This document shows, piece after piece, positions 35,531-43,779 of a stretch of 58,012 nt of DNA (position 1 is the first letter of the stretch; every line of letters starts with the position of its first letter). Source of the stretch: Bacteroidales bacterium (GTDB lineage: Bacteria > Bacteroidota > Bacteroidia > Bacteroidales > F082); assembly GCA_024400295.1 (NCBI GenBank), contig JAKSNA010000015.1:1-58012 (forward strand). The letters run 5' to 3'. A model generated the notes under the pieces. That model was not told the DNA's origin and searched no databases. It saw only the letters and a program-made list of their open reading frames with translations. Made by a program: the position numbers and the translations under genes.

Positions 35531-38215
35531 ATGAGAAGGAATTTCAAGATATACAGCTGTTTAGTCGCCGTGCTTTCGGCATTGTTGCTCGTGTCGTGTT
35601 CGACAAAGAAAAACAAATGGAACAGAAGGGCATGGCACAACATGACAAGTCATTATAATGTATGGTGGAACGGCAACCAGAGCGTGAAGGAAGGCGAAGA
35701 CGCCCTGCGCGCGAGCGTCGTCGATGACTACACCAAGGTGCTGCCTGTCTTCAACTACGGCACGAAAGAGAACGCCATGGCGCAGAACGCACAGTTCGAC
35801 CGCACCATAGAGAAGTCGGCCATCTGCATACAGAAACACTCCATGCGCTTCAACGGGAAGGAATATGTCCGCTGGATCGACGACGCCTTCATCGACATGG
35901 CGAAGGCGCACTTCTACAAGCAAGACTACATCCCGGCACGGCGCACCTTCGACTACGCCGCGATGAGCTACCCCACAAGCAAAGACCATTACACCGCGAC
36001 ACTCTGGCTTGCAAAGACTTACATCGCGACAAAACAGTATGAAAAGGCGGAGGGACTGCTACAGTCGCTCATCGTGACAAACGCATCGGAAGAGAAAATG
36101 CCCAAATACGTGCAGCGCAACCTCGACCTCGTGCTTGCCGATTTCTACATCTCGACAGGCAGGAACGCCGAAGCAGTGAAATATCTCAAGAGTGCCGTCA
36201 TCACCGCAAAAGGCAAATACGACAAGAGCCGCGCCATGTTCATCCTCGGACAGATCTACGCTGAGAAGAACGAAAACGACAAGGCCATTGAGCAGTTCCA
36301 GAACGTCATCAAGAAACACCCCGACTACATCATGACGTTTGAGTCACGCATGAACATCGCAAGATGCTCCGCCACAAACGACACCACCGAGGTCATGAAG
36401 ATGCTCCGCAAGATGCTCAAGGACTCGAAGAACCTTCAGTATCAAGACCGCATCTACTACGCCATGGCCGACGTCATGCTGAAAGACGGCAACAGAGACG
36501 AAGCCATCAGATACCTCCGCAACTCGGTGGCGAAAAGCACGACAAACACAATACAGAAGATAAAGTCATCACTCGAAGTCGCCAACATGCTGTTCGACGA
36601 CACACAGTATGTGCTTTCACAAGCTTATTTCGACACCGCGGTGATGTCGATGGACCGCACATATCCTGGCTACGACAGTATCCTCAACCTCTCTGTGACG
36701 CTCACCGACCTCGTCGGAAACCTCACCACATACCAGCTTCAGGACAGTCTGCTGCGCCTTTCGGAAATGGACACGCTGGAGCTTTATGCAGTGATTGACA
36801 AGGTGATAGAAGACTACAAGGCGGAGCAGAAACGTCTCGAAGAGGAGAAAGCCACGAAAGAACAGATCGAGCTGCTTGGCGGCACCTTGGACCCCAACGC
36901 CTCCAGACCGGTGACAGGCGATGAAAACGGCTCATGGTATTTCTACAACACCGCCACCAAGACACGCGGCATGACCGAGTTCCAGAGGAAATGGGGCCGC
37001 AGGATTCTGGAAGATTTCTGGTTCATCACCAACAAGCAAAGCATGATTCAGGAGGAAGAGACTATCACGGAGGAAGAACTCGCGCTGATGTCGGACGAGG
37101 AGCGTGAGGCATACATGAAAGAACACGGCTTGAGCGACGAACCCGCCGACACGACGAGCTACACCGAACTCGACAGAGGCTTCTACCTCAAACAGATTCC
37201 TTTCACGCAGGAAGCCAAGGACAACGCCAACAAACAGATCTCAACCGCACTCAACAACATAGGCTTCATCTATTACAGCGACCTAAAAGACTACGGGCAC
37301 TCAATAGAAGCCTACACGGAGCTGTCGGACCGTTACCCCGACAACGAGAACGAGGTGTCAGCATGGTTCTATCTCTACAGGATGCACAGCAACCGCAACG
37401 AAAACGCTGATGCCGACAACTACAAGAACCGCGTCCTCACCAAATACCCCGACTCAAACCAGGCCAAGATCATCCTTGACCCGGAGTATTTCCTCAAGGA
37501 AGCGCAGAAAGGCGCGGAAGCCGAACAGTTCTACGCCAAGACCTTCGATGCGTACAAGAACGGCCAGTACCAGCGTGTCAGGATGAACGTCGAGAAAGCC
37601 CGCGGACTGTACGCCAACGACACTGTCCTCATGCCGCGCTTCGAGTTCCTCGACGCCATCTCACTCGGTTACATCGAAGTCGTCGATTCAATGGCATACG
37701 CGCTTTACCGCCTCGTGCAGAACTATCCTGAGAGCAGCATCAAGCCGTATGCGTTAGAGGTCCTGCTGAAGGCCAACGACATGTACAGCCTCGGTCTTAA
37801 CATCGAGAGCGCACGCCCGAAGACAGATACCGTGGAAGAGAAAGAGTCGCCTTACACATTCAACAGAGACGAGGCACATTATATCCTCGTGATATGCAAC
37901 ACGAAGAACGTACGCATCAACCCGCTCAAGGTGCGTATCGGCGACTTCAACAAAAACAACTTCAGAATGTTACAGCTTACAGTCAAAAACCTGATGCTCA
38001 ACAAAGAGCAGGCCATGCTGACTGTCGATAAGTTTGAGAACCTCGAACAAGCTCAAGATTATCACAAGGCATTGTTTATAAATGACTACGTTTTCGGAGG
38101 CATCAACGCCGAAGATTACCAGATAATAGAAGTTTCAATCTCCAACTATCCGATCTTCTATCAGGAAAAGAACATTGAAGAATATATGGAATGGTGGAAT
38201 AAAAACAACAAGTAA
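35531..38215 (+). CDS. porW: PorW/SprE-like type IX secretion lipoprotein with TPRs
   Basis: An 894-aa lipoprotein (lipobox ending VSC, Cys23) made mostly of tetratricopeptide-type helical repeats. It includes KYDKSRAMFILGQIYAEKNENDKAIEQFQNVIKKHPDY and YGHSIEAYTELSDRYPDNE. The start of the mature part (NRRAWHNMTSHYNVWWNGNQSVKEG) is the pattern I associate with the PorW/SprE family. In P. gingivalis and Flavobacterium that family joins the PorK/N ring to the Sov translocon. Two segments near 540-560 are acidic. A C-terminal region (from about 790) is beta-rich. It is not adjacent to the gld operon, as in other Bacteroidetes. Bactofilin follows by one base. Confidence 0.82.
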   Translation: MRRNFKIYSCLVAVLSALLLVSCSTKKNKWNRRAWHNMTSHYNVWWNGNQSVKEGEDALRASVVDDYTKVLPVFNYGTKENAMAQNAQFDRTIEKSAICIQKHSMRFNGKEYVRWIDDAFIDMAKAHFYKQDYIPARRTFDYAAMSYPTSKDHYTATLWLAKTYIATKQYEKAEGLLQSLIVTNASEEKMPKYVQRNLDLVLADFYISTGRNAEAVKYLKSAVITAKGKYDKSRAMFILGQIYAEKNENDKAIEQFQNVIKKHPDYIMTFESRMNIARCSATNDTTEVMKMLRKMLKDSKNLQYQDRIYYAMADVMLKDGNRDEAIRYLRNSVAKSTTNTIQKIKSSLEVANMLFDDTQYVLSQAYFDTAVMSMDRTYPGYDSILNLSVTLTDLVGNLTTYQLQDSLLRLSEMDTLELYAVIDKVIEDYKAEQKRLEEEKATKEQIELLGGTLDPNASRPVTGDENGSWYFYNTATKTRGMTEFQRKWGRRILEDFWFITNKQSMIQEEETITEEELALMSDEEREAYMKEHGLSDEPADTTSYTELDRGFYLKQIPFTQEAKDNANKQISTALNNIGFIYYSDLKDYGHSIEAYTELSDRYPDNENEVSAWFYLYRMHSNRNENADADNYKNRVLTKYPDSNQAKIILDPEYFLKEAQKGAEAEQFYAKTFDAYKNGQYQRVRMNVEKARGLYANDTVLMPRFEFLDAISLGYIEVVDSMAYALYRLVQNYPESSIKPYALEVLLKANDMYSLGLNIESARPKTDTVEEKESPYTFNRDEAHYILVICNTKNVRINPLKVRIGDFNKNNFRMLQLTVKNLMLNKEQAMLTVDKFENLEQAQDYHKALFINDYVFGGINAEDYQIIEVSISNYPIFYQEKNIEEYMEWWNKNNK

Positions 38216-38216
38216 T

Positions 38217-38579
38217 ATGGCAAGCATCACAGAAACAACAGGCAGGAACAACCTCATAGGCAACGGAACCACCATCAAAGGCGACATTGACGCGCAAGGC
38301 GACATCCGCATCGACGGAAAGATTATCGGAACGGTGACATCGGCCGGCAAGGTGGTGATCGGACAACAAGGCATCGTGGAAGGCACGATGACATGCAAGA
38401 ACACCGACATTTCAGGCAACGTGAAAGGCACGATAAACGTCGAGGAACTGACATCAATGAAGGCGACATCGCACATAGAAGGCGAGCTTTACACCAAACA
38501 GCTCTACATCGAGATAGGCGCGTTCTTCACCGGCAAATGCGACATGAACACAAAAGCGGCCCAGACACCAACAAAATAA
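38217..38579 (+). CDS. Bactofilin
   Basis: A 120-aa polymer-forming cytoskeletal protein. Short beta-helix rungs are visible as repeating hydrophobic/Gly patterns (TTIKGDIDAQGDIRIDGKIIGTVTSAGKVVIG and onward). The N-terminal tail (MASITETTGRNNLIGNGT) is short and flexible. ATG 38217 is one base after the porW-like stop; a longer upstream frame overlaps that gene and is not used. Bactofilins organise envelope enzymes, often M23 peptidases, but no direct partner is adjacent here. Confidence 0.92.
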   Translation: MASITETTGRNNLIGNGTTIKGDIDAQGDIRIDGKIIGTVTSAGKVVIGQQGIVEGTMTCKNTDISGNVKGTINVEELTSMKATSHIEGELYTKQLYIEIGAFFTGKCDMNTKAAQTPTK

Positions 38580-38582
38580 GTC

Positions 38583-38957
38583 ATGGCAATATCACAACAT
38601 TGCAGAAGATTCCTGTCAGCCCTAGTCTGGCTGACACTCGGTGTCAGTGCCGTGTCGCTGCTGTTAGCGAAACACGTCACGGCGTGGTGGCCGCTGTTGG
38701 TCGTCCTATTCTTCGCCGTCAGCCTCGCGTTATATCAGCTTTGCGAAAAGGCGAAGAAAAAAAACATACGCACCTTTTATAATACATACATGGCCTCAAC
38801 CTTTGTGAAACTCATCGTTTACCTCGCAATACTGCTTGTTTACTCGTTGAATTTCAAGGAAGACTCAAAACATTTCATGCTGACGTTTCTGGCATATTAT
38901 TTGATATACAGCGTGTTCGAGACTTATCAGCTTGTGAAGAAAACGAAAAATGAATAA
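38583..38957 (+). CDS. Small four-helix membrane protein
   Basis: A 124-aa protein with four likely membrane helices (about 12-28, 34-50, 75-90, 97-115) and basic loops (KAKKKNIR). In Bacteroidetes, a protein of this type often stands beside bactofilin and before the ATP synthase genes, where it is taken as an AtpI-like assembly factor. Here no atp gene follows, so I leave the function open. It starts 3 bases after bactofilin, and its end overlaps folE by 8 bases. Confidence 0.72.
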   Translation: MAISQHCRRFLSALVWLTLGVSAVSLLLAKHVTAWWPLLVVLFFAVSLALYQLCEKAKKKNIRTFYNTYMASTFVKLIVYLAILLVYSLNFKEDSKHFMLTFLAYYLIYSVFETYQLVKKTKNE

Positions 38958-39558
38958 GATTTCAGGATATGATAAACTGGAGCGTTTCGACCCGGAACGC
39001 ACCGAACAACTGATGACGCATTACCGCGCCATCCTCAGTCTTCTTGGCGAAGACCCCGACAGGGAGGGCCTGCTGAAGACTCCTCTGCGCGTGGCGAAGT
39101 CGATGCAGTTCCTCACCCACGGCTACGATGACGACCCGATGGAGATACTGCTTTCGGCCCGCTTCAAGGAAGACTACCGTCAGATGGTGATTGTCAAGGA
39201 TATAGAGCTTTTCTCACTCTGCGAACATCATCTCATCCCGTTCTTCGGCAAGGCACACGTGGCCTACATCCCGAACGGCTACATCACCGGACTGAGCAAG
39301 ATAGCGCGTGTGGTCGAGGCTTACTCCAGACGTCTTCAGGTGCAGGAACGCCTGACGACACAGATCAAGAACGCCATCAACGACGCACTGCACCCGCTCG
39401 GCGTGGCTGTCGTGATAGAGGCACGACACCTCTGCATGTGCATGAGAGGCGTGCAGAAACAGAACTCCGTGACGACGACATCCGACTTCATCGGAGCCTT
39501 CGAGAGAAGCGAGACACGCGCCGAGTTCCTACAACTTATCGGGAAAAACCTACATTAA
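38950..39558 (+). CDS. folE: GTP cyclohydrolase I
   Basis: Converts GTP to dihydroneopterin triphosphate, the first step of tetrahydrofolate synthesis. The 202-aa length is typical. Zinc and catalytic motifs are present: [20 protein letters not shown] (Cys-x2-His region) and [15 protein letters not shown] (second Cys ligand). The N-terminal [18 protein letters not shown] block is family-typical. The ATG overlaps the preceding gene by 8 bases. Confidence 0.96.
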   Translation: MNKISGYDKLERFDPERTEQLMTHYRAILSLLGEDPDREGLLKTPLRVAKSMQFLTHGYDDDPMEILLSARFKEDYRQMVIVKDIELFSLCEHHLIPFFGKAHVAYIPNGYITGLSKIARVVEAYSRRLQVQERLTTQIKNAINDALHPLGVAVVIEARHLCMCMRGVQKQNSVTTTSDFIGAFERSETRAEFLQLIGKNLH

Positions 39559-39579
39559 AAAACAATAAAATTTAAAATT

Positions 39580-40281
39580 ATGTATCAAGAAACAAAATCA
39601 TTATCAAACACTTTCATGGCAAACGTCTTCACATGGATGTTTGCGGCATTGGGACTCACGGCACTCACCGCTTATCTTTTCGGCACAAGCGAGAGCCTCA
39701 TCCAGACACTTTACACCATCAACGCCAAAGGCAGTGCCACACTGTCGGGACTCGGCTGGATCGTGACATTCGCACCGTTCATCATCGTGCTCATCATGTC
39801 GTTCGGCACCAACAAGCTGAACGCAAGACAGACAGTGTCGCTTTTCGTGCTTTACTCCGTCCTGATGGGAATGAGCCTCAGCTCTATCTTCCTTGTATAT
39901 ACAGGCACATCAATAGTCAAGACGTTCATTATCACGGCCGGAATGTTCGGCGTCATGGCGATAATGGGCTATACCACCAAGGCCGACCTCACTAAACTCG
40001 GGTCGATACTGATGATGGCACTGTTCGGCATGATCATCGCGATTCTCGTGAACATGTTCACACAAAGCGCACGCCTTGAATACATCATCAGCATCGTCGG
40101 CGTCATCGTATTCACCGGCCTCACGGCATACGACGTGCAGAAAATCAAGGAGATAGGACAGGCAGGCATCAACGACGGCGAGGTCATGACAAAAGTCACC
40201 ATCTTCGCATCGCTGAATCTTTATCTTGACTTCCTCAACCTCTTCCTTTATCTTCTGAGATTTTTCGGGAAAAGAGATTAA
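39580..40281 (+). CDS. Bax inhibitor-1/YccA-family membrane protein
   Basis: A 233-aa integral membrane protein with seven likely helices and the BI-1 family patterns NVFTWMFAALGLTALTAYLF at the N-terminus and ITYDVQKIKEI-like GLTAYDVQKIKEIG near the C-terminus. Family members are pH-sensitive calcium leak channels or modulators of membrane proteases. The biological role in Bacteroidetes is not known. It lies 21 bases after folE. Confidence 0.9.
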   Translation: MYQETKSLSNTFMANVFTWMFAALGLTALTAYLFGTSESLIQTLYTINAKGSATLSGLGWIVTFAPFIIVLIMSFGTNKLNARQTVSLFVLYSVLMGMSLSSIFLVYTGTSIVKTFIITAGMFGVMAIMGYTTKADLTKLGSILMMALFGMIIAILVNMFTQSARLEYIISIVGVIVFTGLTAYDVQKIKEIGQAGINDGEVMTKVTIFASLNLYLDFLNLFLYLLRFFGKRD

Positions 40282-40306
40282 GTTTCACACCTTTTAATAT
40301 ATATCA

Positions 40307-41185
40307 ATGAAAGCATACGTTTTTCCAGGACAGGGTGCCCAGTTTGTGGGCATGGGCAAGGACTTGTACGACAAATTTCCAAAGGCAAAGGATTTGTTTC
40401 TGAAGGCAAATGACATACTGAAATTCAAGATCACCGATGTAATGTTTGAAGGCACCGACGATGACCTGCGTCAGACGAAGGTCACGCAGCCTGCAATATT
40501 CCTGCATTCGGTCATCTTGGCAATGATGCTCGATGACTTCCGTCCTGACATGGTGGCAGGCCATTCACTCGGAGAGTTCTCCGCACTCGTGGCGAACCGC
40601 GTCCTGACGTTTGAAGACGGTCTCCGTCTCGTGGCACAGCGTGCCATGGCGATGCAGAAAGCCTGCGACGCCAACCCAGGTACCATGGCGGCCATCATCA
40701 ACCTCGATGACGAGAAAATCAAGTCGATATGCGAATCGATAGACGATGTGGTGATTCCGGCCAATTACAACAGTCCGGGACAAGTTGTCATCTCAGGCAG
40801 CATCGAGGGCGTGCGCATCGCCTGTGAAAAGATGAAAGAAGCCGGCGCGAAACGCGCACTTCCGCTCAATGTCGGCGGTGCCTTCCACAGTCCGCTCATG
40901 GAACCGGCACGCGAAGAACTGGGCGAAGCAATAAAGAAAACAAAGTTCTCAGATGGCATCTGCCCTGTATATCAAAATGTCACAGGCCAAGCCGTCAATG
41001 ACCCGGAGATAATAAAATGTAACCTCATCAAACAGCTCACCTCTCCTGTCTGCTGGACACAGACCATGGAAAACATGGTCGCCGCCGGCGTGAATCAGGT
41101 GATTGAAGTCGGTCCGGGGACAGTGCTTCAGGGACTTTTCAAGCGGACTTGCAGTAACATTGAACTGAGCAGCGCGACGATATGA
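40307..41185 (+). CDS. fabD: Malonyl-CoA:ACP transacylase
   Basis: Loads malonyl groups on acyl carrier protein for fatty acid synthesis. The 292-aa enzyme has the N-terminal FPGQGAQFVGMG, the catalytic Ser in GHSLGEFSAL, the conserved Arg in LVAQRAMAMQ, PANYNSPGQVVISG, and the catalytic His in GGAFHSPLM. The stop overlaps the S41 protease start (ATGA), so the two are translationally coupled. It is not in a fab cluster here. Confidence 0.96.
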   Translation: MKAYVFPGQGAQFVGMGKDLYDKFPKAKDLFLKANDILKFKITDVMFEGTDDDLRQTKVTQPAIFLHSVILAMMLDDFRPDMVAGHSLGEFSALVANRVLTFEDGLRLVAQRAMAMQKACDANPGTMAAIINLDDEKIKSICESIDDVVIPANYNSPGQVVISGSIEGVRIACEKMKEAGAKRALPLNVGGAFHSPLMEPAREELGEAIKKTKFSDGICPVYQNVTGQAVNDPEIIKCNLIKQLTSPVCWTQTMENMVAAGVNQVIEVGPGTVLQGLFKRTCSNIELSSATI

Positions 41186-42768
41186 TGAAACATAAACATC
41201 TGACACCGTTATTTCTCGCCATCGCGATGGCTTTGGGCGTGCTGATGGGCGTCGTCATCTCACGCGGCAACAGCCAGAAAACCATCATAAGAGGCAGCAG
41301 TGACCTGAACACCATCGAGAGTGTGTTTTATCTGCTTCAAAATGAATATGTTGACACTGTAGATATCCAGAAACTGCAGGTCGATGCGGTCACAAGCGTC
41401 ATCGACGGGATGGACCCGCACAGCGAATATTTCAAGCCGGAAGTCCTCGAAGAAGTGACCGAAGAGCTTCAAGGCAGCTTTGAAGGCATCGGCGTGACGT
41501 TCCGCATCGAACGTGACACTATCACCATCATCAGCACTATAAAGGGCGGGCCGTCGGAGAAGGTCGGAATCCTCGCGGGCGACAGGATAGTATATGTCGG
41601 CGACAGCCTCATCGCGGGCAACGGCATCACCAATACCAAGGCGATGAAGATGCTCAAAGGCCCTCGCGGCACCAAGGCCGATGTGAAGATCTATCGCCGC
41701 GGCATCGACGGACTGCTCGACTTCACCATCACGCGCGATGTCATCCCGACATACAGCGTCGAAGTGGCTTACATGATTGACGACACCACGGGTTACCTCA
41801 AGCTGTCTAAATTCATCGCGACGACGCACAAGGAGTTCGTGAAAGCAGTCAAAGAACTGCAAGGCGAAGGCATGACACATCTCATCTTCGACCTCCGCGG
41901 AAACAGCGGCGGCTACCTCAGCGAGGCCGTTGACATCGCCGACGAGATGCTCCCGAAAGGCAGCCTCATAGTCTATACACAAGGCGAACACCGCGACAGG
42001 CAATACATCTTCGCGAGAAGAAACGGGATGCTCGAAGACACACCCGTCACCATACTCATCGACGAAGGCTCGGCGAGCGCGAGCGAGATAGTGGCAGGCG
42101 CATTGCAGGACAACGACCGCGGCACCATCGTCGGACGCCGCTCCTTCGGCAAAGGCCTCGTGCAGGAACAGTTCGACCTCGGCAACGGCGACGGACTGCG
42201 CCTCACCGTGGCACGCTACTACACCCCGACAGGCCGCTGCATCCAGAAACCATACGACGGCGACAGGGAGAAATACCTCTTCGAAGCCTACGACAGATAC
42301 ACCTCAGGCGAGATGTTCAGCAGCGACAGCATACATTTCGCTGATTCCCTGAGATATACTACACCATGCGGAAAAATAGTCTATGGCGGCGGAGGCATCA
42401 TGCCCGATGTCTATGTCGCACTGCGCCAAGACTCAACCGAATATTTCTTCAACAAAGTCGTGAACGCAAGCATATTGTTCCAATACGCCTTCGACTACTC
42501 CGACTCACATCGCGAAGAAATACTGAACTACGGCGATGCCAAAACATTCAACGACACGTTCGTATTCACAGACAAGATGTTCAACGACATAACGAAGGAA
42601 GCGAAGAAAAAGAAGATCACCGGCACCGACGGACAGATAGAAAAAGCAAGGACGCTCATCGGCCCGCTGTTCAAGGCTTACGTCGCACGTAACATCTTCG
42701 GCGATGAGTCTTTCTACCAGATATACGAACCAATGGACGAGATCCTGCAAGAGGCTTTAAAAAATTAA
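41182..42768 (+). CDS. S41-family C-terminal processing peptidase
   Basis: A 528-aa exported or membrane-anchored serine protease with an N-terminal hydrophobic segment (LTPLFLAIAMALGVLMGVVIS), a PDZ domain (GIGVTFRIERDTITI to GDRIVYVGDSLI) and the S41 catalytic region. The active-site Ser is in DEGSASASEIVAGAL and the Lys in GRRSFGKGLVQ. Homologues process or degrade envelope proteins from the C-terminus. Two adjacent ATGs (41182 and 41185) are possible; the first gives the ATGA overlap with fabD. Confidence 0.93.
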   Translation: MMKHKHLTPLFLAIAMALGVLMGVVISRGNSQKTIIRGSSDLNTIESVFYLLQNEYVDTVDIQKLQVDAVTSVIDGMDPHSEYFKPEVLEEVTEELQGSFEGIGVTFRIERDTITIISTIKGGPSEKVGILAGDRIVYVGDSLIAGNGITNTKAMKMLKGPRGTKADVKIYRRGIDGLLDFTITRDVIPTYSVEVAYMIDDTTGYLKLSKFIATTHKEFVKAVKELQGEGMTHLIFDLRGNSGGYLSEAVDIADEMLPKGSLIVYTQGEHRDRQYIFARRNGMLEDTPVTILIDEGSASASEIVAGALQDNDRGTIVGRRSFGKGLVQEQFDLGNGDGLRLTVARYYTPTGRCIQKPYDGDREKYLFEAYDRYTSGEMFSSDSIHFADSLRYTTPCGKIVYGGGGIMPDVYVALRQDSTEYFFNKVVNASILFQYAFDYSDSHREEILNYGDAKTFNDTFVFTDKMFNDITKEAKKKKITGTDGQIEKARTLIGPLFKAYVARNIFGDESFYQIYEPMDEILQEALKN

Positions 42769-42802
42769 TGTTTTTTGTGTTAAATTGAATAAAAATTATT
42801 CA

Positions 42803-42810
42803 TATCTTTG
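42803..42810 (+). promoter_or_regulatory. Predicted -7 box for the DUF177-rpmF operon
   Basis: TATCTTTG followed by GCACCCC is a perfect TAnnTTTG, with a TTG at 42785-42787. Initiation near 42817 leaves about 11 bases before the ATG. Confidence 0.65.
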
Positions 42811-42827
42811 CACCCCGAATTGGTATA

Positions 42828-43367
42828 ATGAAAAAAGAAGATAACAAATATACGATTCCATTGTCTGTCTTGCCGTTTGGACATACTGATTATCAATATG
42901 TTATCGGTGACAGTTTTTTCGGTGAAAGAGATTATTCCGAAGTGCAGAATGGTGTCGTAAACCTTCATTTAGACGTCGAAAGAATGGAAACAATGTTCAT
43001 TCTGGCGTTTGATTTCGAAGGGAATGTTGTCCTCCAGTGCGACAGATGCGGCGATGACTACAATCAGCCAATTGAAGGATCGGCGAAGATTTACCTGAAA
43101 TACGACGCCGCGAACGACAATGAAGACGATGATGTCATCTTCATAACAAAGAACGACAGCGAATTCGACCTGGGTGATTTGATTTATGAATACATAACAT
43201 TGTCGCTGCCGATTCACCGCGTTCATGAAAATGAAAGCGAATGCAACAGGGAGGTGCTGGACATGTTATATCACGCTGACGAAGACACCGACGACGGACA
43301 TGACGAAGAGACCAACACGGCCTGGAATGAGATGATGAAACAATTAAAAGACAAATTAGATAATTAA
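42828..43367 (+). CDS. YceD/DUF177-family protein
   Basis: A 179-aa protein of the DUF177 family, linked with 23S rRNA and ribosome assembly in plants and bacteria. The family's CxRC-type motif appears as VLQCDRCGDDYNQPI near residue 65. The acidic C-terminal half (ASNDNEDDD-like NDNEDDD and HADEDTDDGHDEET) is typical. Its position immediately before rpmF (19 bases) is conserved widely in bacteria and supports the assignment. It has its own predicted promoter. Confidence 0.9.
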   Translation: MKKEDNKYTIPLSVLPFGHTDYQYVIGDSFFGERDYSEVQNGVVNLHLDVERMETMFILAFDFEGNVVLQCDRCGDDYNQPIEGSAKIYLKYDAANDNEDDDVIFITKNDSEFDLGDLIYEYITLSLPIHRVHENESECNREVLDMLYHADEDTDDGHDEETNTAWNEMMKQLKDKLDN

Positions 43368-43386
43368 TAACTAAAAATAGTGTAAA

Positions 43387-43575
43387 ATGGCACATCCTAA
43401 ACGAAGACAGTCTCATACAAGAGGCGCAAAGAGAAGAACTCACTACAAAGCAGAATGCCCAACACTGGCAACATGCCCGGTAACAGGCACAATTCACGTC
43501 TATCACAGAGCTTATTACGTTGACGGCGACCTTTACTACAAAGGAAAACTCGTCATGGAAGGAGCAAAAAAATAA
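43387..43575 (+). CDS. rpmF: Ribosomal protein L32
   Basis: A 62-aa basic protein of the large ribosomal subunit, beginning MAHPKRRQSHTRGAKRR, the standard L32 N-terminus. It contains LATCPVTGTIHVYHRAYY, in which only part of the zinc-binding Cys set of other L32 proteins remains. It is cotranscribed with DUF177 and followed by a long terminator hairpin. Confidence 0.95.
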   Translation: MAHPKRRQSHTRGAKRRTHYKAECPTLATCPVTGTIHVYHRAYYVDGDLYYKGKLVMEGAKK

Positions 43576-43597
43576 ACCGTGAATAAGGAAGAGAGAT

Positions 43598-43656
43598 AAA
43601 GATTTGGTTCATCAGGAAAGCGATTTCCTGATGAAGTGAATCTTTGTCGTCTTTTT
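43598..43656 (+). terminator. Long terminator hairpin after rpmF
   Basis: A perfect 12-bp stem (TTCATCAGGAAA at 43608-43619 with its complement at 43624-43635) closes a GCGA loop. The stem extends outward with AAAGATT/AATCTTT (43598-43604 with 43639-43645). A T-rich run (CTTTTTTC, 43651-43658) follows. Confidence 0.75.
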
Positions 43657-43690
43657 TCAAAAAAAAATATTGCGGAATAAAAAAAAGTGT

Positions 43691-43698
43691 TATCTTTG
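43691..43698 (+). promoter_or_regulatory. Predicted promoter of a small transcript after rpmF
   Basis: TATCTTTG (43691-43698) followed by CCGC, with TTG at 43670-43672 (18 bases apart), is one of the best-looking promoters in the window, yet no gene on this strand follows within reach. Confidence 0.6.
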
Positions 43699-43704
43699 CC
43701 GCAA

Positions 43705-43778
43705 ATTTAAAAGGAGAAATTTTTTTCATAATCTTTATATTGTTTTTCCCCGCCTTTCGTGTAAAGGTGGGGTTTTTT
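43705..43778 (+). ncRNA. Candidate small RNA between rpmF and the M28 gene
   Basis: From the expected start near 43705, a transcript of about 75 bases would end at a 10-bp terminator hairpin (CCCCGCCTTT at 43748-43757 with AAAGGTGGGG at 43763-43772, one G-T pair) followed by TTTTTT. The T run exists only on the plus strand, so the terminator does not serve the convergent M28 gene. No start codon with a plausible frame lies inside. The function is unknown. Confidence 0.45.
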
Positions 43779-43779
43779 C

